Source of the DNA: BPGX01 sp037447455
Lineage (GTDB): Bacteria; Bacteroidota; Bacteroidia; B-17B0; Aurantibacillaceae
NCBI GenBank assembly: GCA_037447455.1
Contig: JBBIGQ010000001.1
Coordinates: 1 to 64,000 of the forward strand
Direction of reading: 5' to 3'
DNA: 64,000 bases
The notes under the pieces were generated by a model. That model made no database searches and was not told the DNA's origin. It saw nothing but the letters and a program-made list of their open reading frames with translations. Shown one piece after another: positions 35,583 through 45,374 of the stretch. The translations under genes were made by a program, and so were the position numbers. How positions within the stretch are numbered: the stretch's first letter is position 1; each line of letters begins with the position of its first letter.

Positions 35583-38207
35583 ATGCGGAAGTATTTTATT
35601 TCAATTTCTGCTATCTGTATTTGTTTATTTTCTTTCGCTCAATCCTCTGATGAAAAGAAGGGATACAATGATTCTTTTACAGAAGGCAGTTATTTAATTT
35701 TAGAAGAAAACTATCCATTAGCATTAACCAATCTTAAGAAAGCATACGAATTGGATTCAAGTAATGCCAACATTAATTTTTTAATTGGCGAGTGTTATTT
35801 ACACTCTGCTTTAGAAAAATCAAAAGCAGAGTATTATTTGGCAAAAGCCGTTCAAAATATTAAGAAAAAATATAGCCCCAATGATCCATCCGAAAAAGCC
35901 GCTCCTCCGCACGCTTATCTACATTATGCACAGGCATTACACATCAATTATAAGTTTGATGAAGCACTTCAAAACTATGACAACTTCCTAAAGTTTATAG
36001 GTCCCAAAGCCGCTAAAGAATGGCAAAATGAAATAAATTATTACAAGAATCAAAGCAGCTTTGCTAAAAAAATGGTGGCAAATCCTATTAATGTGAAGTT
36101 AATTAATATGGGAGACAGCATCAATAGCCCTTATCCTGATTACAGCCCGGTTCTTACAGCCGATGAAAGAATGCTCATATTCACTACACGACGCCCGAAT
36201 GTACAATGTAGTGAACGGACACCCGATGGACAATATTTTGAGGATTTAGTAGTGTCCTACAAAGACGATAATGATCAATGGTCAGCGCCCGTATTGTTAA
36301 GTGAAAATGTGAATACCTGTGGACACGAAGCATCTATTAATTTAACACCCGATGGTCAAACACTCATTGTGTATAAAGATGAAAACGGAAATGGTGAGTT
36401 GTTCTTCACGCAATGGGACGGTCGTCAATGGACATCTTTACAAAAATTCGGTTCAGACATCAACACAGAATACTGGGAAACACACGCTTGCATCTCCACA
36501 GATGGACAAACACTATACTTCATATCTGACAGACCCGGCGGCTTTGGAGGAAGAGATATTTACAGAGTTGTAAAACTACCAAATGGTCAATGGAGCAAAG
36601 CGTTAAATCTGGGCCCAACTATTAATACCCCTTATGATGAAGATGGTGTATTTATGCATCCTGATGGTAAAACTTTATTCTTCGCATCAAAAGGACACCA
36701 AAGCATGGGTGGATTTGACATATTTTTCTCTATTCTTGATGAAGAAGGAAAATTTTCTGAACCTTTTAATATCGGTTATCCTATTAATACCACCGATGAT
36801 GATGTGTTTTATGTAACTTCCCCTGACGGCAAGAGAGCGTATTATTCATCATTTAAAGAAAATGGATACGGCGATAAGGATATTTATATGATAACGATTC
36901 CAGAATCTACTGAAAAAAATGTAGTATTGTACAAAGGTCAATTTATTCCATCACAAGGCGATGAGCTACCGGACGATATTTCAATCGTTGTAACTGACAA
37001 AGAAACCGGGGATATTGTGGGAGTTTACAAACCACAAAAAAATGGTAACTTTGTTTTTATACTAAAACCGGGAAAAGAGTATAACATTAGTTATGAAGCC
37101 AACGGAGAAAAATTCTACGAAGATGAAATCTATGCAGATAAGGAAGCATCCTATAAAGAAATTCAAAAAGGGCTTGAGTTAGAACCAATTAAATTACTTG
37201 GTAAAGTAGCTGTAAAAAAGAAAGAATATCAACTCAATATTTCAGTATTAGATAATCCAAAAACCAAGCAATTTGCTAAAAATGGAACAATTACCATAAC
37301 AGATAATAAAGGTAATAAAAAAGATTACACACTTACAGAAAACAATAAAGGAACGGTTAATCAAATCAGTTTATCGCCAGAAACTGCTTATACCATTACT
37401 GTAAATTCTGAAGGAATTTCTCAATCTATGAGTTTTTCAACAGATAAAGAAGAGAAAGCAAAATCTATTTCAAAAGTAATTTATCTAAAATCCAAACCCA
37501 CTTCTACTACACCTGTTGTTCAATTAAACATTGCAGTTTTAAATAAAAAATTGAAAAAACCGCTTTCAAATGCCAAAGTAATACTAAAAGATATGGATGG
37601 GAATAAAGAGGAATATATTACAGATGAAAAAGGAATCGTTACTATTGATGCAGAAAAAGACAAAGTATACGAAGCTATAGCATCTACAGAAGATGGTCAA
37701 ACATCTAACTTAATCACCCTTAACCTTAAAAAGGTAAAAGACAAACTCATCAAAAAAACACTATATATTGAAGAAACAATTGCAAAAAATAATGTGAATA
37801 ATACTATTGATGAAGTAAAACAACCCAAAAAACTACCACCTACTAAATACGAATTTTATTTTACATACTTAAAGTATGCTATTGATACCACCGAAAACAA
37901 CTGGATACAATTTATTGATAACATCGTAGTAAAATCTAAATCTCGTAAAGTAAATATCTTTATTGAGTCCTCTGCTTCCAAAGTGCCCACTCTCATGACC
38001 AATCCTGTTTTAGCCAAATTAAGAGGTGAGCGTCTAAAAGATAAAATCCTCAAAGCAGTAGAAGAAAAAGGCGGAAATACCAATAGATTAAAATTCCAAA
38101 TCACTCCAAAAGTACAAGGTCCTCCTTGTAATATTAATAGAAAAGACCAGGAAAACAAAAGAAAAATTTACGAAAAATATCAATACGTAAAAGCAACTGC
38201 AAAATAA
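35583..38207 (+). CDS. Large TPR/PD40-propeller envelope protein with degenerate OmpA-like tail
   Basis: An 874-aa secreted protein; signal peptide ends at SFAQ (residue 20). TPR-type helices follow (about 30-150: YLILEENYPLALTNLKKAYEL and similar), then a PD40 propeller (about 165-440: TADERMLIFTTRRP, STDGQTLYFISDRPGGFGG, HPDGKTLFFASKG, SPDGKRAYYSS). Then come three consecutive beta-sandwich-like segments of about 90 residues each, the second and third opening with YQLNISVLD and VQLNIAVLN. The last 120 residues keep an OmpA-like pattern with NPVLAKLRGERLKDKIL, but the HTD motif is replaced by ESS, so peptidoglycan binding is doubtful. Related in design to the 22125 gene. Confidence 0.82.
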   Translation: MRKYFISISAICICLFSFAQSSDEKKGYNDSFTEGSYLILEENYPLALTNLKKAYELDSSNANINFLIGECYLHSALEKSKAEYYLAKAVQNIKKKYSPNDPSEKAAPPHAYLHYAQALHINYKFDEALQNYDNFLKFIGPKAAKEWQNEINYYKNQSSFAKKMVANPINVKLINMGDSINSPYPDYSPVLTADERMLIFTTRRPNVQCSERTPDGQYFEDLVVSYKDDNDQWSAPVLLSENVNTCGHEASINLTPDGQTLIVYKDENGNGELFFTQWDGRQWTSLQKFGSDINTEYWETHACISTDGQTLYFISDRPGGFGGRDIYRVVKLPNGQWSKALNLGPTINTPYDEDGVFMHPDGKTLFFASKGHQSMGGFDIFFSILDEEGKFSEPFNIGYPINTTDDDVFYVTSPDGKRAYYSSFKENGYGDKDIYMITIPESTEKNVVLYKGQFIPSQGDELPDDISIVVTDKETGDIVGVYKPQKNGNFVFILKPGKEYNISYEANGEKFYEDEIYADKEASYKEIQKGLELEPIKLLGKVAVKKKEYQLNISVLDNPKTKQFAKNGTITITDNKGNKKDYTLTENNKGTVNQISLSPETAYTITVNSEGISQSMSFSTDKEEKAKSISKVIYLKSKPTSTTPVVQLNIAVLNKKLKKPLSNAKVILKDMDGNKEEYITDEKGIVTIDAEKDKVYEAIASTEDGQTSNLITLNLKKVKDKLIKKTLYIEETIAKNNVNNTIDEVKQPKKLPPTKYEFYFTYLKYAIDTTENNWIQFIDNIVVKSKSRKVNIFIESSASKVPTLMTNPVLAKLRGERLKDKILKAVEEKGGNTNRLKFQITPKVQGPPCNINRKDQENKRKIYEKYQYVKATAK

Positions 38208-38241
38208 GCATTCTAAATAATTCTTGTACTTATCGTAAACT

Positions 38242-39402
38242 ATGGAAAATAAAAACTGGAAATTTGGAACAAAAGCCATTCACGCAGGTGTAGAGCCCGA
38301 TCCCTCCACCGGTGCTATTATGACACCGATTTTTCAAACCTCTACTTATGTTCAGGAATATCCTGGAAAACACAAGGGCTATGCCTATGCAAGAGGGAAA
38401 AATCCAACCAGAGATGCTTTACAAAGAAATATAGTTGCACTTGAAAATGGAAAACATTGCTTGTGTTTTAGCAGCGGAATGGGGGCTATTGATGCGGTAA
38501 TCAAATTATTATCACACGGCGATGAGGTGATAACAGGAAATGATTTGTATGGGGGCACGTACAGAATGTTTACCAAAATTTTTCAGCCCTTAGGAATTCG
38601 CTTCCATTTCATTGATATAAGTGATGTTTCCAATATTGAAAAGCATATTAACCCCAAAACAAAACTCATCTGGATTGAAACACCTACGAATCCTACGATG
38701 CAAATTATTGACATTAAAGCATGCAGTGAAATTGCAAAGAAACACAATCTGATTCTTGCAGTTGATAATACTTTTGCCTCGCCTTATCTACAAAACCCAT
38801 TGCAATTAGGTGCGGATATTGTGATGCACTCGGTTACAAAATATTTAGGAGGACATAGCGATGTAGTAATGGGCGCACTCGTAGTAAATGATGATAATCT
38901 TCACGAACGTTTAGCATTTATACACAATAGTTGTGGTGCAACGCCCGGTCCTATGGATTCCTTCCTGGTGTTGCGAGGCATCAAAACCTTGCACTTAAGA
39001 ATGGAGCGACATTGTTACAATGGAAGAAGAATTGTAGAATTTTTAGCACAGCATCCAAAAGTAGAAAAAGTGTATTGGCCAGGATTACCAACACACCCCA
39101 ATCATAACATTGCTAAAAAACAAATGAAAGATTTTGGCGGAATGGTTTCTTTTACATTGAAAAATGCTACCTTAGAGAAAACTTTTCAATTGGCTTCTTC
39201 TTTCAAAGTATTTTCTTTAGCAGAATCTTTGGGCGGTGTAGAATCTTTGCTCAATCATCCTGCTACCATGACCCATGCTTCTATTCCAAAAGAAGAAAGA
39301 GAAAAAGTGGGTGTTACAGATAATTTATTGAGATTAAGTGTAGGTATTGAGGATATAGAGGACTTAATAGAAGATTTAAATCAGGCATTAGAAAAAATTT
39401 AA
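38242..39402 (+). CDS. Cystathionine gamma-synthase/lyase family PLP enzyme
   Basis: Cys/Met metabolism PLP-dependent enzyme of 386 aa. CFSSGMGAIDAVIKLL, ETPTNPTMQI, VDNTFASPYLQNPL and the PLP-lysine site HSVTKYLGGHSDVVMG are all conserved, with SLGGVESLLNHPATMTH near the C-terminus. Family members include cystathionine gamma-synthase (metB), cystathionine gamma-lyase and O-acetylhomoserine sulfhydrylase. The SLGGVESL and SIPKEERE phrases fit the synthase/lyase branch; the exact reaction is undecided. nadD starts 2 bases downstream. Confidence 0.9.
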   Translation: MENKNWKFGTKAIHAGVEPDPSTGAIMTPIFQTSTYVQEYPGKHKGYAYARGKNPTRDALQRNIVALENGKHCLCFSSGMGAIDAVIKLLSHGDEVITGNDLYGGTYRMFTKIFQPLGIRFHFIDISDVSNIEKHINPKTKLIWIETPTNPTMQIIDIKACSEIAKKHNLILAVDNTFASPYLQNPLQLGADIVMHSVTKYLGGHSDVVMGALVVNDDNLHERLAFIHNSCGATPGPMDSFLVLRGIKTLHLRMERHCYNGRRIVEFLAQHPKVEKVYWPGLPTHPNHNIAKKQMKDFGGMVSFTLKNATLEKTFQLASSFKVFSLAESLGGVESLLNHPATMTHASIPKEEREKVGVTDNLLRLSVGIEDIEDLIEDLNQALEKI

Positions 39403-39404
39403 TA

Positions 39405-39992
39405 ATGCCAGTTAATAAAAAAGTAGGGCTGTTTTTTGGATCGTTTAATCCTATTCACATTGGACACCTTGCAATTGCCAATTATTTTGCAGAATATACC
39501 GATTTAAATGAAATATGGTTTTTGGTTTCTCCTCATAACCCTTTAAAAGAAAAGAAAAGTTTATTGGCTCAACATCATCGCCTGTGCATGGTAAATTTAG
39601 CCATTGAAGATTATCCAAAATTTAGGAGTTCAGACATAGAGTTTCATTTACCACAACCTTCTTATACCATTCACACACTGGCACATCTCAAAGAAAAATA
39701 CCCAAAAAATGATTTTGCATTGATTTTAGGGCAAGACAATTTAAGCACATTTCATAAATGGAAAAACTTTGAAGTGATTTTAGAACATTATTCCTTATAC
39801 ATCTACCCTCGTCCCAATACCGAAAAATCCACATTTGATAATCATCCTCATGTCATTTTTACTAATGCTCCACAAATAGAAATTTCTTCTACTTTTATCA
39901 GAAATGCTATAAAAGAAAAAAAAGACATTCGTTTTTTTTTACATCCCAAAGTTTGGGAATACATTGATGAGATGAATTTTTATAAACGGTAA
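39405..39992 (+). CDS. nadD: Nicotinate-nucleotide adenylyltransferase NadD
   Basis: Joins ATP and nicotinate mononucleotide to give deamido-NAD+. The GSFNPIHIGH nucleotidyltransferase loop lies at residues 12-21, LGQDNLSTFHKW is the substrate site, and ISSTFIRNAI is the second ATP-binding motif. At 195 aa it is normal for the family. Probably co-transcribed with the preceding PLP enzyme (2-base gap). Confidence 0.93.
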   Translation: MPVNKKVGLFFGSFNPIHIGHLAIANYFAEYTDLNEIWFLVSPHNPLKEKKSLLAQHHRLCMVNLAIEDYPKFRSSDIEFHLPQPSYTIHTLAHLKEKYPKNDFALILGQDNLSTFHKWKNFEVILEHYSLYIYPRPNTEKSTFDNHPHVIFTNAPQIEISSTFIRNAIKEKKDIRFFLHPKVWEYIDEMNFYKR

Positions 39993-40014
39993 AATAATTC
40001 CGCAAACAAATCTT

Positions 40015-40022
40015 TACCTTTG
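40015..40022 (+). promoter_or_regulatory. Promoter -7 element TACCTTTG
   Basis: TACCTTTG matches TAnnTTTG exactly, 15 bases before the ATG of the M43 protease at 40038. No -33 TTTG is seen in place. Confidence 0.4.
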
Positions 40023-40037
40023 CAGAAAATAATCATT

Positions 40038-41372
40038 ATGAAATCAAAATTCTCAATGGGGTTTATTGCTTTAGCATTTTTCACTGTTTTTTCTTTACAG
40101 TCCCAGGTACCCAAAATACTTTGTGGTGATACTTTGTATAAAGAGTACCTTAATTATAAATATCCCGGGTTTAAAGAAAGTTACCAGAAAACGCTTCAGC
40201 AAATTGCTGAACAAATGAAAAGCAATCAACTTTTGAAAACAAATAATACACAATATACTGTCAATGTGGTGGTACATGTGGTTTGGAAAGACAGCGCCGA
40301 AAACCTTGCAGACAGTATTATTTACAATCAGATACAGGTATTAAACGAAGATTACAATCGTTTAAATGCAGACACCGTGAACCTACGTTCTATATTTAAT
40401 CCTATTGTTGGTCGTGCAGGTATTCATTTAAATTTATTTCAAATTATTAGAAAACAAACCAATACATTATTTAATGTAAGTTTAACATCCGGTGGAATGC
40501 CTAATCAAATGAAGTATGATTCATTAGGAGGATCTAACGCACTTGACCCAACGCATTACCTGAACATCTGGGTTTGCAAGATACAACCCATAATGATAGG
40601 AAACATTCAATTAGGACAAATTCTTGGCTTTGCTTTTCCTCCTAATAATTTATCTAACTGGCCTGCAAACTCGGCTGCACCCGATATTCGTGAAGATGGA
40701 GTAGTCATTGATTACAGATGCTTTGGAAGAAATAACCCAAATGTGCTTACTATAGGAAGCCAAACCATTACAATTAAAGGGCGTACTCCTACTCATGAAG
40801 TTGGACATTACTTTGGTTTAAGACACATCTGGGGTGATGGATCTACTTTTGGTAACAATAATTGCACTGGAGATGATGGAATACAGGATACACCTAATGC
40901 TAATAATCAATCAAACTTTGATTGTAATACTTCAAAAAATACATGCGTAGATACAAATCTTGGATGGACAACTGTGGATATGCCTGATTTAGTTGAAAAT
41001 TACATGGATTATTCCTCAGAAGATTGTATGAATATGTTTACTCAGGGACAGGTGAATTGGATGCTTACCGCCTTAACCGGACTAAGAAGTGACTTGTTAA
41101 ATGCTAATTCTGTTTCAGAATTAAATCAGCCCGTTTATTTTCAATTATATCCTAATCCAACAAAAGAAGAAGTGGTGATTTATTCTTCAGAAAGTCAAGG
41201 AAAATTGGGTATGAACATTTATGATATTTCTGGAAAAATGGTTCAAAGTGAGAATGTAGAACTCTACTTAGGAAAAGCAAAAATAAAATTGAATGAATTA
41301 GGAGAAGGAATGTATATGATGCACCTAAATAATGGTAAACATCAAAAAATAATGAAATTGCTGGTAAATTAA
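40038..41372 (+). CDS. Secreted M43-type (pappalysin-like) zinc metalloprotease with T9SS sorting domain
   Basis: A 444-aa secreted protease. The ATG at 40038 follows a promoter element by 15 bases; the longer frame starts with TTG. Signal peptide through about residue 22. VNVVVHVVW opens the catalytic domain, HEVGHYFGLRH (His253, Glu254, His257, His263) is the HExxHxxGxxH zinc motif, and ENYMDYSSEDCMNMFT holds the Met-turn of metzincins. Cysteine pairs resemble those of Bacteroidota pappalysins. The last 75 residues, from YFQLYPNPTKEEV to KIMKLLVN, form a T9SS type A sorting domain, so it should be exported and cell-surface attached or released. Confidence 0.93.
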   Translation: MKSKFSMGFIALAFFTVFSLQSQVPKILCGDTLYKEYLNYKYPGFKESYQKTLQQIAEQMKSNQLLKTNNTQYTVNVVVHVVWKDSAENLADSIIYNQIQVLNEDYNRLNADTVNLRSIFNPIVGRAGIHLNLFQIIRKQTNTLFNVSLTSGGMPNQMKYDSLGGSNALDPTHYLNIWVCKIQPIMIGNIQLGQILGFAFPPNNLSNWPANSAAPDIREDGVVIDYRCFGRNNPNVLTIGSQTITIKGRTPTHEVGHYFGLRHIWGDGSTFGNNNCTGDDGIQDTPNANNQSNFDCNTSKNTCVDTNLGWTTVDMPDLVENYMDYSSEDCMNMFTQGQVNWMLTALTGLRSDLLNANSVSELNQPVYFQLYPNPTKEEVVIYSSESQGKLGMNIYDISGKMVQSENVELYLGKAKIKLNELGEGMYMMHLNNGKHQKIMKLLVN

Positions 41373-41444
41373 ATGAGTGTTTTTTAGTTTTAATACTTTA
41401 TTCACATTCCATTTGGGATAAGTTTTTGATAAAATGCAGGGCTA

Positions 41445-41471
41445 TTGTATCCCTAAATCTGCTTAAATTTG
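41445..41471 (+). promoter_or_regulatory. Candidate promoter (TTG, N16, TAAATTTG)
   Basis: TAAATTTG at 41464-41471 matches TAnnTTTG exactly, with TTG at 41445-41447 just short of the usual spacing. It lies 20 bases before the ftsK start codon. Confidence 0.35.
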
Positions 41472-41491
41472 TTGCACTCTATTTTATCTGA

Positions 41492-44020
41492 ATGGCAAAA
41501 ACCAAAAATAAACTAAAGTCCACGCCATTATTGGAAGATTCTTACGTAGAAGACACCAACGATGATGCACTCTTGAACGAAAAAGCAGATAAGCCCACTT
41601 CCCAACTCGGTAAAAACCCATCTGCCCGTTCTACACTCCATAATCTCAGAAATTATTATTTAGAATTTAAAGCAAATCCGGCTTACCAGATTATTCTTGG
41701 CGGCTTTTTTATTTTTTTATCCATCTATCTGTTTATTTCATTTATATCCTATTTTTTTACGTGGCAACAAGATTTTGATAAAGTAACTGCTTCTTTTAGT
41801 AACTTATTTGGATATGAAACTGAAATTCAAAACTGGGGAGGCGCCTGGGGGGGCTTATTAGGGCATATTTTTATCTATAAGTTTTATGGTGTAGCGAGTT
41901 TAGTACTACCAATTGCATTGCTCATTTTAGGTATAAATAAAATTCGTCTTTTGCCCACTTCTTTTAATTTGCTATTACATACTTTTTTTTGGTTAATCTG
42001 GTTATCTCTTAGTTTAAATTTCCTCTTTGGTAATAACTATCCTATTGCCGGCGGAAATTACGGTGATATTATGAACACGACACTCATGCATCACATTGGC
42101 AAATGGGGACTAGCGACTTTGTTGGTTTGCTCACTTATTCTTTATTTTATCATTCACCCGAATTATCTAATGGCATTAAAGTTTATTTGGGGAACAGAAA
42201 CCAATAAGGATAAAGAAATACAAAACGAATCATCTGAAGAAATTCCTATAAATGAACAAAGTGATACTAAAAATAACTCTGATGAAAAAGAAGACGAGCC
42301 AGAAACAGACGATACAATAATTCTGGTTGAGCAGCAGCCCAATGAAATTACTTTTTCAATAGAAAACACCAAAGAAACAATGGAACAAACAGAAGTTCAA
42401 AATCAGGATCCTAAATTTACAATTGAACAACCCGATACAGAACTTCAGGAAGAAGTGGATAGCGCTACTATTGAAGAAGAAAAAAGTGCAGAGCAAATAG
42501 CAGAACAAGGAGAATTTAATCCGCTCGCAGAATTATCGGACTATGTTTATCCAGGATTAGATTTACTGAATGATTATGGCAGCGGAATAGGAAAAATCAA
42601 TCAGGAAGAACTATTACAATACAAAGATAAAATAGTTAAAACATTAAGAAACTATGGCATAGAAATACAGGAAATAAAAGCGACCGTTGGTCCCACCGTC
42701 ACCTTATATGAAATTGTTCCGGCGCCCGGCGTTAGAATAGCCCGCATTAAAAATCTGGAAGATGATATTGCTTTAAGTTTAGCCGCACTGGGGATACGAA
42801 TTATTGCCCCCATGCCGGGCAAGGGCACAATCGGCATTGAAGTGCCTAATCAAAGCCCTGAAATTGTTTCAATGAAAAATGTTTTGTCCTCAGAAAAATT
42901 TCAACATACAAATTTTGACTTACCAGTAGTTTTGGGTAAAACAATTAGCAATGAAGTGTATATTGCCGATTTGGCTAAAATGCCGCATTTATTAATGGCG
43001 GGCGCTACCGGGCAAGGTAAATCCGTTGGAATAAATGCTATTTTGTTATCTTTGTTGTACAAAAAACACCCGGCAGAACTAAAGTTTGTTTTGGTAGATC
43101 CCAAAAAAGTTGAACTGACACTTTACAATAAAATAGAAAGACACTTTCTGACCAAACTACCCAATTCCGAAGAAGCCATAATTACCGATACTAAAAAAGT
43201 TATCCATACCTTGAACTCGCTCACTATTGAAATGGACAATCGTTACGCCTTATTACAAGATGCGCAGGTGCGGAATATCAAAGAATACAATCAGAAGTTT
43301 ATCAAACGACGATTAAATCCAAATGACGGCCATCGTTACTTGCCTTACATTGTGGTGGTGATAGATGAATTTGCCGATTTAATAATGACAGCCGGAAAAG
43401 AAGTAGAAAGCCCAATTGCGCGTATTGCCCAATTAGCAAGAGCAGTAGGTATTCATCTGGTTATTGCTACACAACGACCTTCTGTCAACATCATCACCGG
43501 CGTCATAAAAGCGAACTTCCCGGCCCGCATCGCATTTAAAGTATCCAGCAAGATAGATTCCAGAACTATACTGGATGCCGGCGGAGCAGAGCAATTGATA
43601 GGGCGTGGGGATATGTTGTATAGTGCAGGTAGTGAGTTAATTCGCTTGCAATGTGCCTTTGTGGATACCCCTGAAGTGGAAAAAGTGGCCGAATTTATTG
43701 GGTTACAGAGAGCCTATCCAAGTGCCTTCTTATTGCCAGAGTATGTGGACGAAAACGAAGAAAGTACTCTGAGTGAAATTGATTTATCCGAGCGGGATAA
43801 ATTATTTGACGAGGCAGCCCGTTTAGTAGTACAATTCCAACAAGGCAGTGTATCTTTTTTACAAAGAAAATTGAAAATTGGATTTAACAGAGCCGGCCGG
43901 TTGGTAGATGAATTAGAAAAAGCAGGGATTGTTGGAAAGTTTGAAGGTTCAAAGCAGCGGGAAGTTTTAATCAAAGACATCCAGCAATTAGAAGAGTTGC
44001 TGAAAGGATTAGGAGAGTAG
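41492..44020 (+). CDS. ftsK: DNA translocase FtsK/SpoIIIE
   Basis: Septal DNA pump that moves chromosome ends during division. Four hydrophobic segments lie between about residues 60 and 220, a Glu/Gln-rich acidic linker follows to about 345, then the motor domain. Walker A is GATGQGKS at 504-511, Walker B lies in VVVIDEFADLIM, and the motor ends with SELIRLQCAFVDTPEVE. The final 70 residues are the gamma winged helix (FLQRKLKIGFNRAGRLVDELEKAG) that reads KOPS sequences. At 842 aa it is normal for this phylum. Confidence 0.95.
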   Translation: MAKTKNKLKSTPLLEDSYVEDTNDDALLNEKADKPTSQLGKNPSARSTLHNLRNYYLEFKANPAYQIILGGFFIFLSIYLFISFISYFFTWQQDFDKVTASFSNLFGYETEIQNWGGAWGGLLGHIFIYKFYGVASLVLPIALLILGINKIRLLPTSFNLLLHTFFWLIWLSLSLNFLFGNNYPIAGGNYGDIMNTTLMHHIGKWGLATLLVCSLILYFIIHPNYLMALKFIWGTETNKDKEIQNESSEEIPINEQSDTKNNSDEKEDEPETDDTIILVEQQPNEITFSIENTKETMEQTEVQNQDPKFTIEQPDTELQEEVDSATIEEEKSAEQIAEQGEFNPLAELSDYVYPGLDLLNDYGSGIGKINQEELLQYKDKIVKTLRNYGIEIQEIKATVGPTVTLYEIVPAPGVRIARIKNLEDDIALSLAALGIRIIAPMPGKGTIGIEVPNQSPEIVSMKNVLSSEKFQHTNFDLPVVLGKTISNEVYIADLAKMPHLLMAGATGQGKSVGINAILLSLLYKKHPAELKFVLVDPKKVELTLYNKIERHFLTKLPNSEEAIITDTKKVIHTLNSLTIEMDNRYALLQDAQVRNIKEYNQKFIKRRLNPNDGHRYLPYIVVVIDEFADLIMTAGKEVESPIARIAQLARAVGIHLVIATQRPSVNIITGVIKANFPARIAFKVSSKIDSRTILDAGGAEQLIGRGDMLYSAGSELIRLQCAFVDTPEVEKVAEFIGLQRAYPSAFLLPEYVDENEESTLSEIDLSERDKLFDEAARLVVQFQQGSVSFLQRKLKIGFNRAGRLVDELEKAGIVGKFEGSKQREVLIKDIQQLEELLKGLGE

Positions 44021-44199
44021 TAAATTTTATTATGTGCAGATTCAATTTTCAAGTTTTGTGTTCAGAAGTTTTACTTACAAATTTAAAATTTTTAAGTGCT
44101 CGTAGTTTTCAATTCTGAACTTAAAACTGTTAGTTATCTTTAAATTCCATAGGTCGGAGCAACCCTGCTTGACGCAAAAACCGTGTTAACGAGTCGTTT

Positions 44200-44709
44200 T
44201 TATTTCATCTCTTTTGTTCGTATAAAAATCATTGCAATTGATGTAGTGATACTTCCCATAACCAATGATCCGATGGCACCCTGAATGACATAATTTCTGT
44301 AATTGAAATATACTTCGGCTTCTTCAGCAGTTTTGTAATATCCTAATTCAACGGAACGTTTTATGACGTTCGGGAAATATTCAGGCGTGATGATATTAGA
44401 AGTTATCCATTGTGTCAGGGGGCTTAAAAAGGCAATGATAACAGACAAAAAAATTCCGGAAGTAAGCCCTTGTTTGTAATTCATTTGTCCATCATAGAAA
44501 TTTTTCTTTTTCTCACTTAGCGCCATCACCATTACGATAATAGTCGGAATAACAAACAGATTGGTTAAATAAAGATGATAATCAATGTGTTTTCCTTGAA
44601 GTCCGCAAACTTTCTCCAGCATCATCCACAATAAGGCCACTACCGAAAATATCACTGCCCACTTAAGTTCTGTCAGAATGTTTTTTATGTTGTATTTAAT
44701 TTTTTGCAA
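44200..44709 (-). CDS. DUF4199 membrane protein
   Basis: A 169-aa protein with four hydrophobic segments, at about 16-35, 48-65, 82-103 and 137-160. The phrases YKQGLTSGIFLSVIIAFLSPLTQWI and VELGYYKTAEEAE fit DUF4199, a four-helix family restricted to Bacteroidota whose function is unknown. It lies alone between ftsK and an AT-rich gap. Confidence 0.75.
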   Translation of the reverse strand: MQKIKYNIKNILTELKWAVIFSVVALLWMMLEKVCGLQGKHIDYHLYLTNLFVIPTIIVMVMALSEKKKNFYDGQMNYKQGLTSGIFLSVIIAFLSPLTQWITSNIITPEYFPNVIKRSVELGYYKTAEEAEVYFNYRNYVIQGAIGSLVMGSITTSIAMIFIRTKEMK

Positions 44710-44762
44710 TTTAGTAAAAATCTGATTAAATTACTTTTAAATTAATCTACAATCAGACATTT

Positions 44763-44880
44763 CTATTTCCCTTTATCTGAACAAACACCCCAAATCTGAG
44801 CATTCGAAAAGGCAATGGAATCTACCTTGGTAAATACCTGTGCGTGAGTATGGGATTTAAGCAAAAGAAATAAAATTTAA
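44763..44880 (-). pseudogene. Possible decayed short secreted-protein gene
   Basis: On the minus strand a stop at 44763 ends a frame reading KSHTHAQVFTKVDSIAFSNA. Before it are LFLLL in the same frame and MVFKFYFF from an ATG in another frame, so a one-base shift would give a start, a signal peptide and a cleavage site at HAQ. Too short to assign; could equally be chance. Confidence 0.22.
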
Positions 44881-45221
44881 AAACCATTTAAATACCGGGA
44901 TTGCAAATTTAATAGACATTATTTAATTCACTTGCACCTGAGAACAAATTTACTATTCAAAACGAGTGAAGAAATTTTGAAGTGTGTATTGAGATCTTTT
45001 CTATGAAAAAAATCATTACTAATCAGTATCCAAGTAATAAAATCAAAAAAATAATTCTGCTTTTTTACTGCCCCTTCAAATTTCCATAATTTGAGAAGCA
45101 TGGAAGAGCGAGTGATGTTCCTGATAAATCAGGACAAGTTCTGTTTTAATAAAATGTAAAATTTGGAAATTGATTTATATTAACAGAAAAAACAATACCC
45201 AAAAAGAACACCGAGAGGAAA

Positions 45222-45270
45222 CTTTCTTTGTGTCCTTCGTGAAAAAACTCTGTGCACTTTGTGGTGAAAT
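45222..45270. repeat. Degenerate TTTGTG-type intergenic repeat
   Basis: The plus strand holds CTTTGTGTCCTTCGTG, CTCTGTGCACTTTGTGGTG units; the minus strand reads CACCACAAAGTGCACAGAG. I recognise this style as a dispersed intergenic repeat seen in many genomes of this phylum. Its frame (HHKVHRVFSRRTQRKFP) should not be taken as a gene. Confidence 0.4.
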
Positions 45271-45374
45271 CCACGTAGAAAAAAATAATTATTATATTTA
45301 GTATTTAGGAAAAAATCAAAAGGAGCTAAGTAGTAAAAAAAATCCCAAATGTCTATTATTTTATCAATTCCCAA

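Larger units (their letters stand above)
44710..45374. other. Gene-poor stretch with decayed coding remnants
   Basis: No intact gene of support is seen between DUF4199 and the terminator behind malate dehydrogenase. The region contains the fragment at 44763-44880, a dyad CCTGAT-AA-ATCAGG at 45120-45133 and the repeat at 45222-45270; an ORF over the latter is probably an artefact. The rest is AT-rich and without clear structure. Confidence 0.6.

Noticed and set aside
45103..45162. Short plus-strand frame MEERVMFLINQDKF, reminiscent of an HTH regulator start
   Set aside because: It stops after 19 residues, so a fragment at best; the resemblance is too slight to call.
45180..45374. 64-aa frame reading HHKVHRVFSRRTQRKF
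   Set aside because: It lies over a TTTGTG-type intergenic repeat and its protein is only the translation of that repeat.
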